A stretch of DNA of 34,606 nucleotides from Bacteroidales bacterium (lineage in GTDB: Bacteria > Bacteroidota > Bacteroidia > Bacteroidales > M50B96), in NCBI GenBank assembly GCA_021740905.1, contig JAIOYV010000074.1, positions 1 through 34,606 on the forward strand, read 5' to 3'. Each line of letters begins with the position of its first letter. The first letter of the stretch is position 1. A model generated the notes under the pieces. It was not told the origin of the DNA. It saw only the letters and a program-made list of their open reading frames with translations, and searched no databases. Positions 6,357-16,072 of the stretch are shown here, piece by piece. A program made the position numbers and the translations under genes.

Positions 6357-9300
6357 TTGGTACACAGAGGAAGATATCACAAATTAGTCATTCATTGTAT
6401 CGTTCTGGCAATGCTACTTCTTATTAGTAGCAATACCACTTTGTATGCACAGCCGAATGTCAAAGCGCAGGCATTGAATCTTTTTGGGCAAGGCAATTAT
6501 CAAGGTGCCATCACCCTTCTGGAGCCTTTGCACCAGCGGTTTCCGAAAGATCCTGAGATAAATTTCTACTTTGGGGCTTGCATGGTAGAAAACCGCTCTG
6601 ATTTCCAAAAAGCGGTCAAATTCCTTACCGAGGCAAGCCTGTCGCACGATTTTGTTCAATCTTATTTTTATCTTGGGAAGGCATACCTTCTCGAATATCA
6701 GTTCGATAAAGCCACACAGCATTTTCAAAGATTTCAAAACCAAGCCGACAAAAAACGATTGAAAAGTTACGATGCTGGGTTGTACCTTAAAGCATGTGAG
6801 AATGGCAAACAAATAATCAAGCAGGTTTCTGAAATTGATTCCCGTAACATCGTGAAAGTTGCATTTTCCGATCTGCCACAGCAACTAGAAAATAGTACAA
6901 CAGGATCGGTCCAAATGCTTGATGAGAGTTTGAAAAGCAAAGCCGACAATAAACTACCACAAGGCTTTTCCATCATTCAATCGAAACTAAAAGAGGAGGT
7001 CTATTTTGCAAGCTATGGAAAGAATGACAAAAATGGACAGGATTTGGTGTTCAATTTTAAAGATGAAAAAGACAAATGGAACAAGACCAAAAGCTTGTCG
7101 GATGCACTCTTGTCTTCCTACAACGAAATAAATCCGGTGATTTCGCCAAACGGCAAGGACATCTATTTTTGCTCGAACGGTGAAGGCTCAATGGGTGGCT
7201 ACGATGTTTTTAAAAGCAGTTTCAACAGCGAAAAACAGGAATGGTCAAAACCCACAAACCTGGGATTCCCAATCAATACTCCCTTCGATGATTTTCTTTT
7301 TATCCCCGATTTTGAAAACAACACCGCCCTGCTTGCCACCAACCGCGAATGTAGCCCCGACAGTGCCTGGTTGTTCATCCTCGATTTGACAAGTATCCAT
7401 GAAGTGGGTACGATCAGCAATTATTCTACGTATTCTCTTTTTGCTGAACAGAAAGAACTGGAGATTGCCGCTTCAATTCCAGCTTTTACATTTCCCGTCC
7501 CCAACCAACAGGCAAAATCATCCTTCACACTACTGCAGGAAGAAGCAAACCAGGACGAAAAACTGATGGGTGACTATCTCGAATTTCTTGCAATAGAAAT
7601 TGAATCGTGCACCAACATTGGAGATTTCAAGCAAAAAGCTTCCCTCAAAAAGAAAAAAGAGGCAAGCGATTTAAAAGCATCTGCAAACTTTCAAACGGAT
7701 AGTACTGACCGTATAAAAGTTGAAGAATTGAGCCGTGATGCAGAAAGACTCATTGCTGAGGCTGAGTTTACCTATTCGTATATCAATCAACTTAAGAGAT
7801 TTCAGAAGAAAATTACGGAGCTTAAAAAGCAGGCAAGCGATTTTAATAACGAGCTTAAAGCCGATGGAGATGTGTTTCTGCAATGGCAGAAGTTGAAAGA
7901 GAACCGTACTTTTTACAACCAATACAGTGTGGTTTTTGTCCCGATTGAACAGGAAATACAGGTGAAACAGGATGAGTTTACGCGGAAAGAAGAACTTAAT
8001 ATCAGCAAAAAGGATTTAGAGACAAGTAAGCTGGCCATTTCTCATATTGAGAAAAAATTAGCTTTAAATCTATACTTAATAGGTAGTAGTTCAGGAGAAG
8101 ATAAGGATCAGCTTTACAAAGAAATATCAGAACTTGAAAAATCGTTGGAGAAGAACAAGATAAAACTCCAATTTTTAGAGTCAGCGAACTCTGATCTTCA
8201 GGCTCAATTTGATGCTTATGCAGATTTTTTAAAAAATCTTAGAATACTGAATGAAGCACTTATTTATAAGCGGGGGCGTGGTTTCGATTTTTCTGTCTAT
8301 TACCTTCAACCAGAAAAAGAACCAAGCGAAAACACTCCAGTAACGGATACCAAAGATGGTTCGGATTTGGAGTATGTGTACGATTTTTCGGGTCTTACCG
8401 AGCAGAAGGTTCTAAGCAAGATTCAACTAAATAAAAATGAGCAAAAGGTCTTTGAAAAGGCTATTAAGTTTGAAAAGAAAGCTGGAAAACAGGAGCTTGA
8501 AATCCAAAAATTGCAAGATGCCTTAAACGATTACGAATTTGCATTAAAAGATGCAAAAGGCACCAAGCGAAAGAAGATCAGGAAAAAGCAAAGAAAAACA
8601 TCCGAGGAGATTGATGGCCATCAAGTTAAAGCATATACATTTAGAGTGAATTCCGTTGGGTTGAAATACCCAATTTTAGAAGGCAGGTTGAATTCTTTAA
8701 AAGCCGAAAGTAACCTGGATTCAGATCAAGCAAAACAAATCGAAGAAACATCAAAAAGCAATTGGAAGGAAGGAAACTCGCAGTGGGCGAAGGCTGAGAA
8801 AAGCAAGGCCAAAAAAACCGATGGCCACACCGAAGCTTTCCGGCAGATTGATTCATCTTATACCGGCCTTTTAAATACCCTGGCATTTTATCTCGACCTT
8901 CTGCCACAACCAACCATCCCTAAACCTGAAATTGAAGCAGAACCTGAGCTTAAAATTGAAGCTGAACCTATAATTGAAATTGAACCTGAGCCTGAAATTA
9001 TTCCCGTAGAGGTTACGATAGAGGACGGTATAGATAGCGAAACCTCAGAGGAAGCACCAGAAAAATTGGATGTTTGGTATTCTGTCCAGTTGGGGCTTTA
9101 CAAAACAGATAAAATCCCTGCCGAATTGGATGTTATCCCGGATATTAATGTCATGCATGAGCCCAATGGTTTGTATCGATATTCATCAGGGAAATTCGAT
9201 ATCGAACATGAGGCAACAACCTATAAAGGAGGACTGAAAAATGCGGGGTATGATGATGCCTTTGTGGTTGCCTACCGGGGCAATGAAAGAATAAGCCTGG

Positions 9301-10685
9301 AGCAAGCCCGCAAACTAATTGAAGAAGGAGATGGAGGCAAGGCTGCTCTATCCACGTCGGAAGTAAAAGAGCTTCCTGCCCAAAATGAGTCTTTCTATAC
9401 TGTTCAAATAGGGGTTTTTAGGAACAATCCGGATTTCTCGAAGCTCCCTGTGAAAGACCAATTATTCAATAGCAAACTACCTTCGGGCCTTACAAAATAT
9501 ACGTATGGGCAATTTGCTGATCACTCAGAAGCATTGAGCGCACAAGCAACAATAAGGCAGACAGGTATTCGCGATGCTTTTGTACTAAAAGTTGAGCCAG
9601 GCAGTTTGGCTTCTGTTTCACCGGCCAAGAACAATACCCCGGATGTGCCAAAACAAACCGTTCAAAATTCAGAAATTAAAGATATATCGACCCACCAGGG
9701 ATTGTTCTACTCGGTGCAGATCGGCGTTTATAAAGAAGCTCAGCAAGCGGGCAGGTTCAAAGGGGTAGGCCCACTGTATTATCATCGAGCCGACAAGTAT
9801 TATAAATATTATACAGGTATCTTCTCAACCATCGAAGAGGTGGTTTCGGCACGAAATAGAATCAGGTTGACAGTAATTCCCGATGCGTTTGTGGTGGCTT
9901 TTTATAAGGGCGAAAAAATTTCAATCAGCAGGGCAAAAGAGCTTTCAAAAAATAGTACCTCAGAAAAAGAACCTCAGCAAAAAATTGTTGTTGACAAGGT
10001 TCAAACAGAAAACCCAAACGTAGACAACCTGGTTAAAACCAAGAAAACAACAGAAGCCAGGGAATTGTTCTATACTATCCAGATCGGGGTTTTTAGTTCG
10101 AAGCTGACCGACCTTTCGAAAATAAGAGTCGAACCTCTTTATCAATTTGCGGCAGGGGCTGGCAAATACAGGCTCACCTGTGGCCATTATGGGGATTACC
10201 AAAAGGCCGTGGCCGGAAAAGAAACGGCAATCTCAGCGGGTTACCCTGATGCCTACATAATTGCCTATTGTCAAGGCGAAAACATTTCGTTGAATGAGGC
10301 TGCCCGGCTTTCTGCAAATGATGAAAGTATTATCTTTGCAGAAGAGAAGAAAGTGAAAATCAGGATGGGGATCACTCCTTCTCCGAAGCGTTCTAAAAAT
10401 AATGAAATCGAATACAGGATCCAGATAGCTACCTTCAAGGACCCGGCTTCGACAGAATTGGCGACATCGTATATCGAATTAGCCGGAACTTATGGGTTGA
10501 GCGATTTTGTCGACAGTAATGGCATGACCGTTTACACTGTAGGAAAGTTTAGTACCTATAGCGAGGCAATGAAAGCAAGAAAATTGCTGATTGAAAATGA
10601 TGCACCGGGAGCCTTTATCATTGCTTTTCGGGGGAAGGATAAAATCCCGGTGAACGAGGCCATTCAGATTACGGAACGGGATTAG
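6357..10685 (+). CDS. Large exported TPR/PD40/coiled-coil protein with five C-terminal SPOR-like repeats
   Basis: This 1442-residue protein starts with a signal peptide (cleavage near TTLYAQ, about residue 32). Next come TPR-like helices (about 35-130: ALNLFGQGNYQGAITLLEPL) and a WD40-like PD40 beta-propeller stretch (about 225-330: NPVISPNGKDIYFCSNG). Long charged coiled coils span about 390-860, followed by an acidic Glu/Pro linker (865-895). Five SPOR-like repeats begin near residues 903, 1011, 1114, 1236 and 1351, each starting like FYTVQIGVF. SPOR domains bind glycan strands of peptidoglycan, and TPR+PD40 proteins such as PorE link T9SS parts to the cell wall, so a periplasmic or envelope scaffold is likely. 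The only in-frame start that keeps the whole signal peptide is TTG 6357; ATG 6411 would truncate it. The exact role is not known. Confidence 0.85.
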   Translation: MVHRGRYHKLVIHCIVLAMLLLISSNTTLYAQPNVKAQALNLFGQGNYQGAITLLEPLHQRFPKDPEINFYFGACMVENRSDFQKAVKFLTEASLSHDFVQSYFYLGKAYLLEYQFDKATQHFQRFQNQADKKRLKSYDAGLYLKACENGKQIIKQVSEIDSRNIVKVAFSDLPQQLENSTTGSVQMLDESLKSKADNKLPQGFSIIQSKLKEEVYFASYGKNDKNGQDLVFNFKDEKDKWNKTKSLSDALLSSYNEINPVISPNGKDIYFCSNGEGSMGGYDVFKSSFNSEKQEWSKPTNLGFPINTPFDDFLFIPDFENNTALLATNRECSPDSAWLFILDLTSIHEVGTISNYSTYSLFAEQKELEIAASIPAFTFPVPNQQAKSSFTLLQEEANQDEKLMGDYLEFLAIEIESCTNIGDFKQKASLKKKKEASDLKASANFQTDSTDRIKVEELSRDAERLIAEAEFTYSYINQLKRFQKKITELKKQASDFNNELKADGDVFLQWQKLKENRTFYNQYSVVFVPIEQEIQVKQDEFTRKEELNISKKDLETSKLAISHIEKKLALNLYLIGSSSGEDKDQLYKEISELEKSLEKNKIKLQFLESANSDLQAQFDAYADFLKNLRILNEALIYKRGRGFDFSVYYLQPEKEPSENTPVTDTKDGSDLEYVYDFSGLTEQKVLSKIQLNKNEQKVFEKAIKFEKKAGKQELEIQKLQDALNDYEFALKDAKGTKRKKIRKKQRKTSEEIDGHQVKAYTFRVNSVGLKYPILEGRLNSLKAESNLDSDQAKQIEETSKSNWKEGNSQWAKAEKSKAKKTDGHTEAFRQIDSSYTGLLNTLAFYLDLLPQPTIPKPEIEAEPELKIEAEPIIEIEPEPEIIPVEVTIEDGIDSETSEEAPEKLDVWYSVQLGLYKTDKIPAELDVIPDINVMHEPNGLYRYSSGKFDIEHEATTYKGGLKNAGYDDAFVVAYRGNERISLEQARKLIEEGDGGKAALSTSEVKELPAQNESFYTVQIGVFRNNPDFSKLPVKDQLFNSKLPSGLTKYTYGQFADHSEALSAQATIRQTGIRDAFVLKVEPGSLASVSPAKNNTPDVPKQTVQNSEIKDISTHQGLFYSVQIGVYKEAQQAGRFKGVGPLYYHRADKYYKYYTGIFSTIEEVVSARNRIRLTVIPDAFVVAFYKGEKISISRAKELSKNSTSEKEPQQKIVVDKVQTENPNVDNLVKTKKTTEARELFYTIQIGVFSSKLTDLSKIRVEPLYQFAAGAGKYRLTCGHYGDYQKAVAGKETAISAGYPDAYIIAYCQGENISLNEAARLSANDESIIFAEEKKVKIRMGITPSPKRSKNNEIEYRIQIATFKDPASTELATSYIELAGTYGLSDFVDSNGMTVYTVGKFSTYSEAMKARKLLIENDAPGAFIIAFRGKDKIPVNEAIQITERD

Positions 10686-10708
10686 TCCGGCATTTAATTG
10701 ACACGAAT

Positions 10709-10996
10709 ATGAAAGATTCAAACAGGATAAAAGAAAAATCATCGGAAAAAGAATTTTCTGAATACCAGGATAGCAATGTGCGTTTTTTAATTCTTTATAA
10801 TGATAACATCAATTCCTTCGATTTTGTGGTGAAGTCGCTGATTGAAATTTGTTCGCACAACGACATCCAGGCCGAGCAATGTACCATGTTGGCACATTTT
10901 AATGGCAAATGCGATGTGAAAAAAGGGAGTTTTACCGCCTTGAAACCCATGAAGGACTTGTTGATTGATCGTGGACTTAAAGCGACAATTGATTGA
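10709..10996 (+). CDS. clpS: ClpS, ATP-dependent Clp protease adaptor
   Basis: The 95-residue product matches Bacteroidota ClpS, the adaptor that binds N-degron substrates and delivers them to ClpAP. The core has LYNDNINSFDFVVKSL, with the conserved Asn-Asp substrate-binding region, followed by IQAEQCTMLAHFNGKCDVKKG and LKPMKDLLIDRGLKATI, which are characteristic of the phylum's version. The first 20 residues are a charged, flexible extension. It lies 23 bases after the SPOR-repeat gene and 75 bases before the NfeD-like gene, all on the same strand, but functional coupling is not evident. Confidence 0.9.
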   Translation: MKDSNRIKEKSSEKEFSEYQDSNVRFLILYNDNINSFDFVVKSLIEICSHNDIQAEQCTMLAHFNGKCDVKKGSFTALKPMKDLLIDRGLKATID

Positions 10997-11071
10997 TAAA
11001 ATTGTGGTATATTGCCAAACAATAATAAATCGAAATAGAATGTACAAGCACTCAGCCTAAATTATTGGACC

Positions 11072-11542
11072 ATGACCATATTAGCGATCATACTTTTAGT
11101 TATTTTTGGATTCTTGCTTATCATGCTGGAGTTTTTTGTTGTGCCGGGCATCACCATTGCAGGCATTGGAGGGATAATCCTTATGGTAGGCGGGGTTTAT
11201 CTTACGTACGATATTTATGGTTCACCAGCTGGTCATTATTGTCTTGGGGCAGTGTTGCTCATTTCCATAATTCTGACCTATTTTGCTTTTCGTTCCGATA
11301 CGTGGAACCGTTTGGCTCTTAAAAGTGAAATTAAGGGAAAGGCCAATACCCATGAGACGAACGACTATAAAGTCGGGGACTTTGGTGTGGCTGTCAGCCG
11401 CCTCGCACCTATGGGTACTGTCGAGGTAAACAATCTGAGTATTGAAGGGCAATCGGTAGGGCCTTTTATCGATCAGGGCACCGAAATAGAAGTTGTTAAA
11501 GTGTTGAGAAATAAATTAATTGTTAAACCAAAAATAGATTAA
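11072..11542 (+). CDS. NfeD-like membrane protein
   Basis: This 156-residue protein has three closely packed hydrophobic segments in the first 75 residues, then a soluble OB-fold domain of the NfeD C-terminal type (about 90-156: [20 protein letters not shown], then a strand ending in [15 protein letters not shown]). Short NfeD proteins of this kind are partners of flotillin-like proteins in membrane microdomains. The stop codon is 1 base before the floA start, so the pair is translationally linked and probably works together. No serine-protease domain of long NfeD is present. Confidence 0.87.
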   Translation: MTILAIILLVIFGFLLIMLEFFVVPGITIAGIGGIILMVGGVYLTYDIYGSPAGHYCLGAVLLISIILTYFAFRSDTWNRLALKSEIKGKANTHETNDYKVGDFGVAVSRLAPMGTVEVNNLSIEGQSVGPFIDQGTEIEVVKVLRNKLIVKPKID

Positions 11543-11543
11543 C

Positions 11544-12530
11544 ATGCTTACTGGAATTACTTTATACATTGTCATAATAGTCATAGTGCTGGTAGCACTA
11601 TGGATATTGTTTTATTTTATTCCGATCGGATTGTGGTTTCAAGCCATTCTATCGGGAGTTCGTGTACCTCTTCTCCAGCTTATCTTTATGCGTTGGAGAA
11701 AAGTTCCGCCATCGGTAATCGTAAATGCGCTGATTGAGGGAAAAAAGGCCGGGCTTGAACTTTTTCACGACCAACTCGAAGCTCACTATCTTGCTGGCGG
11801 AAGGGTTCAGCAAGTAGTCCATGCTTTGGTTTCGGCTGAGAAAGCGAACCTCGACCTGGATTTTAGAATGGCAACTGCCATCGACCTGGCTGGTCGCGAT
11901 GTGTTCGAGGCTGTGCAAATGTCGGTCAACCCGAAGGTTATCAACACCCCACCGGTTACTGCTGTGGCCAAAGATGGTATCCAGCTTATTGCTAAGGCAA
12001 GGGTTACGGTCCGTGCCAATATCAAACAATTGGTTGGTGGCGCCGGCGAAGAAACCGTGCTTGCTAGGGTTGGAGAAGGGATTGTGTCATCAATTGGTTC
12101 CGCATCGTCGCACAAGGCCGTGTTGGAAAACCCCGATTCCATTTCCAAGGTTGTGTTAGATAAAGGGCTTGATGCAGGTACTGCATTCGAAATCCTTTCC
12201 ATTGATATAGCAGATATGGATATTGGAAAAAACATTGGTGCCGTTCTCCAAATGGATCAGGCCAATGCCGATAAAAACATTGCCCAGGCCAAAGCTGAGG
12301 AACGCCGTGCAATGGCTGTTGCATTAGAGCAGGAAATGGTAGCCAAGGCACAGGAAGCCCGTGCCCGTGTTATCGATGCCGAAGCCGAAATTCCAAAAGC
12401 TATGGCCGATGCCTTCCGTTCAGGAAATCTTGGTATCATGGATTATTACAAGATGAAAAACATCGATGCGGATACCAACATGCGCGATTCTATTGCCAAT
12501 CCAAATCAATCCAAATCAAAAAAAGATTAA
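11544..12530 (+). CDS. floA: FloA, flotillin-like membrane scaffold protein
   Basis: The 328-residue product has the usual FloA length. One N-terminal membrane-inserted hairpin (about residues 4-30) is followed by an SPFH/PHB-type domain (about 35-220, with [20 protein letters not shown] and [20 protein letters not shown]) and an alanine/glutamate-rich coiled coil (about 235-300, [20 protein letters not shown]). FloA forms membrane microdomains that organise signalling and secretion complexes. The NfeD-like gene lies directly upstream, the standard arrangement. A strong terminator follows at 12554. Confidence 0.95.
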   Translation: MLTGITLYIVIIVIVLVALWILFYFIPIGLWFQAILSGVRVPLLQLIFMRWRKVPPSVIVNALIEGKKAGLELFHDQLEAHYLAGGRVQQVVHALVSAEKANLDLDFRMATAIDLAGRDVFEAVQMSVNPKVINTPPVTAVAKDGIQLIAKARVTVRANIKQLVGGAGEETVLARVGEGIVSSIGSASSHKAVLENPDSISKVVLDKGLDAGTAFEILSIDIADMDIGKNIGAVLQMDQANADKNIAQAKAEERRAMAVALEQEMVAKAQEARARVIDAEAEIPKAMADAFRSGNLGIMDYYKMKNIDADTNMRDSIANPNQSKSKKD

Positions 12531-12553
12531 GGTTTGAAATAAGATAAATAGGA

Positions 12554-12580
12554 GGGTGTCTTTTCGGACACCCTTTTTTT
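12554..12580 (+). terminator. Rho-independent terminator after floA
   Basis: GGGTGTC (12554-12560) pairs with GACACCC (12567-12573) around a 6-base loop and is followed by seven T residues. It lies 24 bases after the floA stop codon and ends the NfeD-floA unit. Confidence 0.9.
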
Positions 12581-12664
12581 ATTTGTCATGGCAAAAGAGG
12601 ACTTTCATTCAATCTTATATCACAAAAACAATAAATGATCTCACTTCTCATATCTTAAAAGTAT

Positions 12665-13909
12665 ATGATCCCATTTCAAAAACATACTCTCCCAAACGGC
12701 CTCCGGGTCATCATCCATCAGGATAAAAACACACCTCTGGCCGCAGTTAACCTTTTGTACGATGTGGGGGCCCGAGATGAAGACCCCGAAAAAACCGGTT
12801 TTGCCCATTTGTTCGAGCACCTGATGTTTGGCGGGTCTGTGAATATTCCTGCTTATGACCAACCCTTGCAGGAAGTAGGAGGGGAGAACAACGCCTTCAC
12901 GAACAACGATATCACCAATTATTACATCACGCTACCTGAGCAGAACCTCGAAACTGCTTTTTGGTTAGAGTCGGACAGGATGCTTTCGTTGGCCTTTTCT
13001 GAAAAGAGCCTCGAAGTGCAGCGCAATGTGGTGATAGAGGAATTCAAACAACGCTATCTAAACCAGCCTTATGGCGATGTTTGGTTGTTACTTCGCCCGC
13101 TGGTTTACAAAACACACCCCTACCGTTGGGCTACTATTGGCAAGGAAATTTCACATATCGAAAATGCCACTATGCAGGATGTGAAAGATTTTTTCTTCCG
13201 GCATTATGCCCCCAATAATTGTGTGATGACAGTGGCAGGAAACATCGACCCGGATGAAGTATTTCGATTATGTGAAACGTATTTTGCTGAAATTCCCCGT
13301 CGGGAGGTGCCAGAACGCAAGTTACCAGTGGAGTTACCCCAAACGGAAGCCCGTTTTCTGGAAGTTGAACGCCCAGTCCCGGTGGATGCCATTTATAAAG
13401 CCTGGCATATAGGCGATAGGTTGTCAACCGATCATTATATCACCGACTTGATTTCAGATATTTTTTCCAATGGAAAGTCCGCCCGCTTACATCAAAAACT
13501 GGTTAAGGAGAAACAGTTATTCAGCGAAATAAATGCTTATATTTCAGGTGAAAAAGACCCGGGCATGATTATCATCACCGGGAACCCATCACCAGGGGTG
13601 TCGTTGGAACAGGCGAACGAGGCTATTAATAAGGAAGTGGAAAGGCTGGTTTCTAGAGGAGTGGCTGAAGAAGAACTTCAAAAGGTGAAGAATAAGGTGG
13701 AAAGCAGCTTGCAATTTTCCGAGGTGAATATCTTGAACAAGGCCATGAACCTTTCTTATTTCGAATCGCTTGGCGATGCCGGCATGATCAATCAGGAAAC
13801 CGAAAAATACCAGGCGGTTACCATCGACCAGGTTCATCAGGTAGCGGGAGAAATTTTTCAAGATGCAAACTGCTCGACCTTGTTTTATCGGGCCATCAAT
13901 GGAATATAA
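12665..13909 (+). CDS. M16-family zinc metallopeptidase (single unit, cytoplasmic type)
   Basis: This 414-residue protein has the inverted zinc motif HxxEH at H48-L-F-E51-H52 (GFAHLFEHLMFGG), with the third zinc ligand expected at E125/E126 in NVVIEEFKQR. An M16 N-terminal domain (about 1-165) and an M16 C-terminal domain (about 170-410) follow each other, giving one half-clamshell, as in processing peptidase-like M16B enzymes that work as dimers. No signal peptide is seen, unlike the exported relatives, so it probably acts in the cytoplasm. Bacteroidota often encode two adjacent M16 proteins, one catalytic and one not; no second copy follows here. Confidence 0.92.
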   Translation: MIPFQKHTLPNGLRVIIHQDKNTPLAAVNLLYDVGARDEDPEKTGFAHLFEHLMFGGSVNIPAYDQPLQEVGGENNAFTNNDITNYYITLPEQNLETAFWLESDRMLSLAFSEKSLEVQRNVVIEEFKQRYLNQPYGDVWLLLRPLVYKTHPYRWATIGKEISHIENATMQDVKDFFFRHYAPNNCVMTVAGNIDPDEVFRLCETYFAEIPRREVPERKLPVELPQTEARFLEVERPVPVDAIYKAWHIGDRLSTDHYITDLISDIFSNGKSARLHQKLVKEKQLFSEINAYISGEKDPGMIIITGNPSPGVSLEQANEAINKEVERLVSRGVAEEELQKVKNKVESSLQFSEVNILNKAMNLSYFESLGDAGMINQETEKYQAVTIDQVHQVAGEIFQDANCSTLFYRAINGI

Positions 13910-13925
13910 GTCCGGAGGTAGGTTT

Positions 13926-14050
13926 GCGTCATAAAGAAAAGAATAGGTCGGGGATTTACACTGAAAAGCGCGGATTTTATTTTTCTACGAAAAATAGGGG
14001 AATCTATATTTTTTTTATCCGTGCTTTTCCGCGTCAATCTGCGTCATAAA
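13926..14050. repeat. Imperfect inverted repeat between converging genes
   Basis: The direct repeat GCGTCATAAA (13926-13935 and 14041-14050) borders an inverted pair GAAAAGCGCGGAT (13963-13975) / ATCCGTGCTTTTC (14017-14029) with one mismatch. The region separates the M16 peptidase gene from the converging tsaD gene and could serve as a two-way terminator or be a degenerate dispersed repeat. Confidence 0.4.
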
Positions 14051-14070
14051 AATCTTACCGTTTCGAAAAA

Positions 14071-15090
14071 TTAAATGTTCCAGCGGGCCAAAGGGCTTAC
14101 ATCCTGGCTTGAGAATATTCCGGCTTTGTATTTAAAATAGCCTGTAATGGCAATCATTGCCGCATTGTCGGTAGTGAATTTTACGTGGGGGATATGCAGC
14201 TTCCAGCAATGCTTTTCGGCATCCTCCAAAAGGGTTTTTCGCAGACCCGAGTTGGCCGATACGCCCCCAGCAATTCCAATTTCCTTTATCCCGGTTTCTT
14301 TCACGGCCCTTCGTAATTTCCCCATCAAAATATCGATAATGGTTTTTTGTAGCGAAGCACAGAGGTCGCTCATATTGTTTTCGATATAGTTTTCATCCTT
14401 CTTTAGCTCATCTCTTATGTGATATAAAAAGGAGGTTTTAAGTCCGCTAAAACTATAATCAAGTCCGGCAATTCGGGGCTTGCTGAATTGGATGGCATCG
14501 GGATTTCCCGATTCTGCATATTTGTCCACAACAGGGCCACCCGGGTAGGGCAGGCCTATCACTTTGGCGCACTTGTCGAAAGCCTCGCCTGCTGCATCGT
14601 CGATGGTTTGGCCTATTATTTCCATGTCGAGGTGGTTCTTCACCACAATAATTTGAGAGTGACCTCCCGAAACGAGCAAGCACAGAAATGGAAAGTTCGG
14701 GAGATTCTTTTCGATTCCTTCTTCTTTTATAAAAAGCGAGAGGATGTGTCCCTGCAAGTGGTTCACTTCGATGAGGGGGATTTGCCTGGACAACGAAAAC
14801 CCCTTGGCAAAGCTTGTCCCGACCAAAAGCGATCCGAGCAACCCGGGGCCTCGGGTAAAGGCTACTGCATCGATTTCATTTTTGTTGAGACCTGCCTTTT
14901 TCATGGCAGCTTCTACTACAGGGATAATATTTTGCTGATGCGAGCGAGAGGCCAATTCGGGTACAACGCCACCGTATTCAACATGTATCTGCTGGTTGGC
15001 AATAACATTCGACAATAGATAACCATCCCTGATCACGGCTGCCGAAGTATCGTCGCATGAAGATTCTATCCCTAGAATTGTTGTGCTCAT
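14071..15090 (-). CDS. tsaD: TsaD, tRNA N6-threonylcarbamoyladenosine transferase subunit
   Basis: This 339-residue protein has the standard length and all expected motifs: an ASKHA-type start LGIESSCDDTSAAV, VPELASRSHQQNI, the metal-binding HLQGH segment (VNHLQGHI), SGGHSQI, GLPYPGGP and the C-terminal TTDNAAMIA. TsaD with TsaB and TsaE transfers threonylcarbamoyl from the TsaC product to A37 of ANN-decoding tRNAs, an essential function in most bacteria. It is a single gene here, facing the M16 gene across a repeat-bearing spacer. Confidence 0.96.
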   Translation of the reverse strand: MSTTILGIESSCDDTSAAVIRDGYLLSNVIANQQIHVEYGGVVPELASRSHQQNIIPVVEAAMKKAGLNKNEIDAVAFTRGPGLLGSLLVGTSFAKGFSLSRQIPLIEVNHLQGHILSLFIKEEGIEKNLPNFPFLCLLVSGGHSQIIVVKNHLDMEIIGQTIDDAAGEAFDKCAKVIGLPYPGGPVVDKYAESGNPDAIQFSKPRIAGLDYSFSGLKTSFLYHIRDELKKDENYIENNMSDLCASLQKTIIDILMGKLRRAVKETGIKEIGIAGGVSANSGLRKTLLEDAEKHCWKLHIPHVKFTTDNAAMIAITGYFKYKAGIFSSQDVSPLARWNI

Positions 15091-15110
15091 ATCCTACCAA
15101 TTTTGGTCGG

Positions 15111-15118
15111 CAAAAGTA
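15111..15118 (-). promoter_or_regulatory. Candidate -7 element for tsaD
   Basis: On the minus strand this reads TACTTTTG, matching TAnnTTTG, 20 bases before the tsaD start codon. No clear -33 element is visible. Confidence 0.45.
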
Positions 15119-15221
15119 CTGAAATTAGAATGGAGGTCGAGGTTTAATTACGAAAAGAATTATTGGAGATCATTTTAAGAAATAGTGTCATGACAATTTG
15201 TTCAAATTTGATTTAATTAAG

Positions 15222-15260
15222 CAAAAAAAAATGCTGAGAGGATAGGCTACTCAGCATTTT
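15222..15260 (-). terminator. Rho-independent terminator of the left ars cassette
   Basis: CTCAGCATTTT (15250-15260) and AAAATGCTGAG (15228-15238) form an 11-bp stem. Read on the minus strand the stem is followed by a long T-run, about 90 bases after the arsF-like stop codon. It is the only clear feature in the 260 bases between tsaD and that gene. Confidence 0.85.
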
Positions 15261-15350
15261 TAATTAAAATCTATAAAAATCCTATTTATTAAGACTCCTG
15301 TTCAGTTTCCACATTCCAGACTCCAGACTTTAGCAATTAGCATATAACAC

Positions 15351-15815
15351 CTACCCCATTTTGTCGATGGCCTTTTTAATTTCGGCTTCCAATTTTTCGG
15401 GTTTTGTTTTGGCGTACATAAAGGCATCTGTGGTTAGGTTCACCTTTTTATCGCTACCCACAATAAGTAAAGTTTGTCCTGAAATTTCGAGCTCTTCGAT
15501 CAACTTTTCGTTGCCTTCCTCTTCAATGTTGATGGATAAAAAAGTGATTTTTCCATTTTTTACTTTTTCAGCATAAAGCTTGTCCAATGCTTTTTGGGTT
15601 TCACTTTCAACTGCCTGGCAAGTAGCGCATCGGCGGGTGTTATGGAAGTAGTACACGGTGATCTCGCCTTTTTCAACCGAAGTTTTTTTTGCCGATTCAC
15701 AAGGTACACCCTTTTTGCTACCGGTGCATTTCGGGTTTTTACTACATTGTCCGAATGAATTAAACGAAAACAGCATAAATAAGATGCTAAACGAAAGGAT
15801 TACTAATTTTCTCAT
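15351..15815 (-). CDS. ArsF-like exported thioredoxin-fold protein (left cassette)
   Basis: This 154-residue protein has a signal peptide (about 1-22, ending near FNSFGQ), a Cys-bearing spacer CSKNPKCTGSKKGVPC, and a thioredoxin-like fold. The motif YYFHNTRRCATCQAVE carries a CxxC pair, and ISGQTLLIVG follows later. This matches the Bacteroidota family annotated as the ArsF-like subunit of the ArsEF nitroaryl-arsenical reductase, a naming that comes from the Shewanella arsEFG locus; the activity has not been shown for this group. It overlaps the small thioredoxin gene by 4 bases (ATGA), so the two are translationally coupled. The paralogue at 18894 lacks the three-cysteine spacer. A simple periplasmic thiol-relay role is an equally fair reading. 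Confidence 0.8.
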   Translation of the reverse strand: MRKLVILSFSILFMLFSFNSFGQCSKNPKCTGSKKGVPCESAKKTSVEKGEITVYYFHNTRRCATCQAVESETQKALDKLYAEKVKNGKITFLSINIEEEGNEKLIEELEISGQTLLIVGSDKKVNLTTDAFMYAKTKPEKLEAEIKKAIDKMG

Positions 15816-16060
15816 AAGCTAAAGTTTAATGGCATTAATATATTGGTTAACTCTTTTTCAGTGGGTACACGGCCTTTTAATACCACTTGCCCATCAATAA
15901 CAATGGCTGGTGTCGAAATAATATTGTAACTCATAATCTCAACAATGTCTTCCACTTTTGTGATGTTGGCATCAAGCTTATTGTGATCGACTACCTTTTG
16001 GGTCAAGGCATAAAGTGTTTTGCAGTTGGGGCATCCGGGGCCAAGTATTTTTATCTCCAT
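15812..16060 (-). CDS. Small thioredoxin-like redox protein (left cassette)
   Basis: This 82-residue cytoplasmic protein belongs to the small redox-active disulfide protein 2 (MTH895-like) family. It has the active site GPGCPNCKTL close to the N-terminus and a cis-proline loop in IISTPAIVIDG. Such proteins often accompany permeases and ArsR regulators and pass electrons to metalloid-handling partners. A paralogue with the same start, MEIKIL, is at 18637. The gene has its own operator (16073-16100) between it and the arsR upstream, so it may be controlled independently of that gene. Confidence 0.88.
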   Translation of the reverse strand: MEIKILGPGCPNCKTLYALTQKVVDHNKLDANITKVEDIVEIMSYNIISTPAIVIDGQVVLKGRVPTEKELTNILMPLNFSL

Positions 16061-16072
16061 GATTAATCGTGT

